From assembly GCA_021816545.1 (NCBI GenBank), contig JAKAXP010000136.1:1-6354 (forward strand): DNA of 6,354 nt, in the 5' to 3' direction. Both the position numbers and the translations under genes were made by a program. Below the pieces are notes generated by a model. The model worked only from the letters and a program-made list of their open reading frames with translations, was not told the DNA's origin and did no database searches. How positions within the stretch are numbered: position 1 is the stretch's first letter; every line of letters starts with the position of its first letter. Shown one piece after another: positions 5,789 to 6,354 of the stretch. The DNA is from Bacteroidota bacterium (GTDB lineage Bacteria; Bacteroidota; Bacteroidia; Bacteroidales; VadinHA17).

Positions 5789-5980
5789 GCGGTAGCCTGA
5801 CCGCCGCCACAACTGGGTTGTCACTTTACTTGGGCGTAATGATCACCAAATATCCGGCTGCCGGGCCTTCTCATTGCGGAGCCATAATCTTCAGCGGAAT
5901 TCTTTTCACCCTGCTGCCGGAGCCGTCTCTTTGTGGAAGCATTATCTTCAGCGGTTTTTTTTATCCGGCTGCCAGGCAGG
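5789..5980. other. Non-coding spacer between the gdhA terminator and the dprA stop
   Basis: About 190 bases separate these convergent genes. I find no convincing gene on either strand. The first 60 bases contain only weak inverted repeats (GCGGT-N6-ACCGC at 5789-5804; ACAAC-TGG-GTTGT just after). The rest is occupied by the tandem duplication described separately. Frames stay open across it on both strands, but this is explained by a repeat period near a multiple of three. No T-tract terminator for dprA is evident on the minus strand. Confidence 0.6.
5851..5973. repeat. Degenerate 56-57 bp tandem duplication, about 2.2 copies
   Basis: The unit beginning GCTGCCGG at 5857 recurs at 5913, and its other end ATCTTCAGCGG at 5887-5897 recurs at 5944-5954. 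By hand alignment about 35 of 41 positions match, with one single-base indel. The 12-mer TATCCGGCTGCC brackets the array (5851-5862 and 5962-5973), giving a partial third copy. The unit includes the near-palindrome CCGGCTGCCGG. The second copy has a run of eight T residues where the first has AATTCTTTT. Confidence 0.8.
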
Positions 5981-6354
5981 TTAGCTGCTGATGCGGTAAA
6001 CATTGCCCGGGAACGGTGTTATCATCCCGGCAAGCTCCATCTGCAGCAGCGTGGTTGACAGTTTGTATACAGGTATGTCAAGCATGCGGGCAAGCGAATC
6101 AATTGTCAGGTCACCTTCACTCTTCAAAGCCTCACAGATCTTTTTTTCACTGTCGGTCAGGCCGGCAAAAAGGGTTGGCTGCACCGGTGCCGCCAGCGAT
6201 GCCGGCTTCCAGCCAAGAAGGTACTCGATATGCGAACACTTCTCCACCAGCGATGCTTTGTTGCACCTGATCAGCGCATTACAGCCGGCCGACCATTCAT
6301 CACCGGGCCTGCCGGGAACAGCCATCACATCGCGGTTGTATGAGTCTTCGATGT
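5981..6354 (-). CDS. dprA: DNA processing protein DprA, C-terminal part (5' end outside window)
   Basis: DprA binds incoming single-stranded DNA, loads RecA during natural transformation and is widely conserved even outside competent species. The 123 visible residues start inside the Rossmann-like DNA-binding core. They include IEDSYNRDVMAVPGRPGDEWSAGCN in continuous frame, the family's final conserved block (SYNRDV, AVPGR, SAGCN, LIRCNKASL). A proline/alanine linker (KPASLAAPVQP) leads to a winged-helix DprA C-terminal domain of about 55 residues (LTDSEKKICEALKSEG through ITPFPGNVYRI). The gene runs past the right edge; ATG or GTG codons near 6325-6328 are internal, because the conserved SYNRDV lies upstream of them in the same frame. 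The stop TAA is at 5983-5981. Its 3' side abuts the tandem repeat. Confidence 0.93.
   Translation of the reverse strand, partial: IEDSYNRDVMAVPGRPGDEWSAGCNALIRCNKASLVEKCSHIEYLLGWKPASLAAPVQPTLFAGLTDSEKKICEALKSEGDLTIDSLARMLDIPVYKLSTTLLQMELAGMITPFPGNVYRISS

Noticed and set aside
5752..5991. Plus-strand open frame of 79 codons after gdhA, with an apparent internal peptide repeat
   Set aside because: It needs a TTG start inside the gdhA terminator hairpin; the peptide repeat only reflects the DNA tandem duplication.
5821..6003. Minus-strand 60-codon frame with a repeated SAEDYGSAMRRPGSRI-like peptide
   Set aside because: It starts out of frame within the end of dprA, has no visible ribosome binding or promoter signal, and is open because the repeat period is about 57 bp. 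A small repetitive protein cannot be excluded but is not supported.
6323..6328. GTG/ATG as the start of a short 115-residue winged-helix protein
   Set aside because: The same frame continues upstream to the window edge with the conserved DprA sequence SYNRDV, so these codons are internal to a longer dprA.

Overview
The window looks like an ordinary chromosomal segment of a Bacteroidetes bacterium, probably Bacteroidales-like and of moderate GC. Three things point there. Several genes are preceded by the Bacteroidetes -7 promoter motif TAnnTTTG (two perfect copies facing opposite ways at 2287-2326, another at 3769-3776, and a near match before the glutamate dehydrogenase gene). Leaders are A-rich with weak or no Shine-Dalgarno sequence. 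The protein sequences also read like Bacteroidetes versions of their families.

Layout, left to right. Positions 1-378 (+) hold the C-terminal ATP-binding half of a sensor histidine kinase. It enters from outside the window and appears to carry a one-base frameshift at about base 12. A short convergent gap (379-503) has a probable terminator. Next is aspS (504-2267, -), aspartyl-tRNA synthetase. A compact divergent promoter region (2268-2386) has back-to-back -7 elements, a 10-bp tandem repeat and two small palindromes. Rightwards from it run a CDF-family divalent cation exporter (2387-3247) and the tRNA-editing deaminase tadA (3286-3729), probably one transcript. A new promoter then serves an unrecognised 160-residue two-helix membrane protein (3794-4276). 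Glutamate dehydrogenase (4388-5725) follows with its own promoter and a very clear intrinsic terminator (5755-5788). A non-coding stretch of about 190 bp contains a degenerate 56-57 bp tandem duplication. The window closes with the 3' end of dprA on the minus strand (5981-6354).

The genes do not form one pathway. aspS and tadA both serve decoding (charging tRNA-Asp; making inosine at the tRNA wobble position). The CDF pump handles metal homeostasis, Gdh links ammonia/glutamate with 2-oxoglutarate, and DprA acts in DNA uptake and recombination. I see no mobile element, CRISPR array, tRNA/rRNA gene, toxin-antitoxin or defence module, and no evidence for a novel multi-gene system. The points most worth a second look are the probable frameshift in the kinase, the structured divergent promoter next to a metal exporter, the tandem repeat before dprA, the NAD-type coenzyme fingerprint in Gdh, and the uncharacterised membrane protein.
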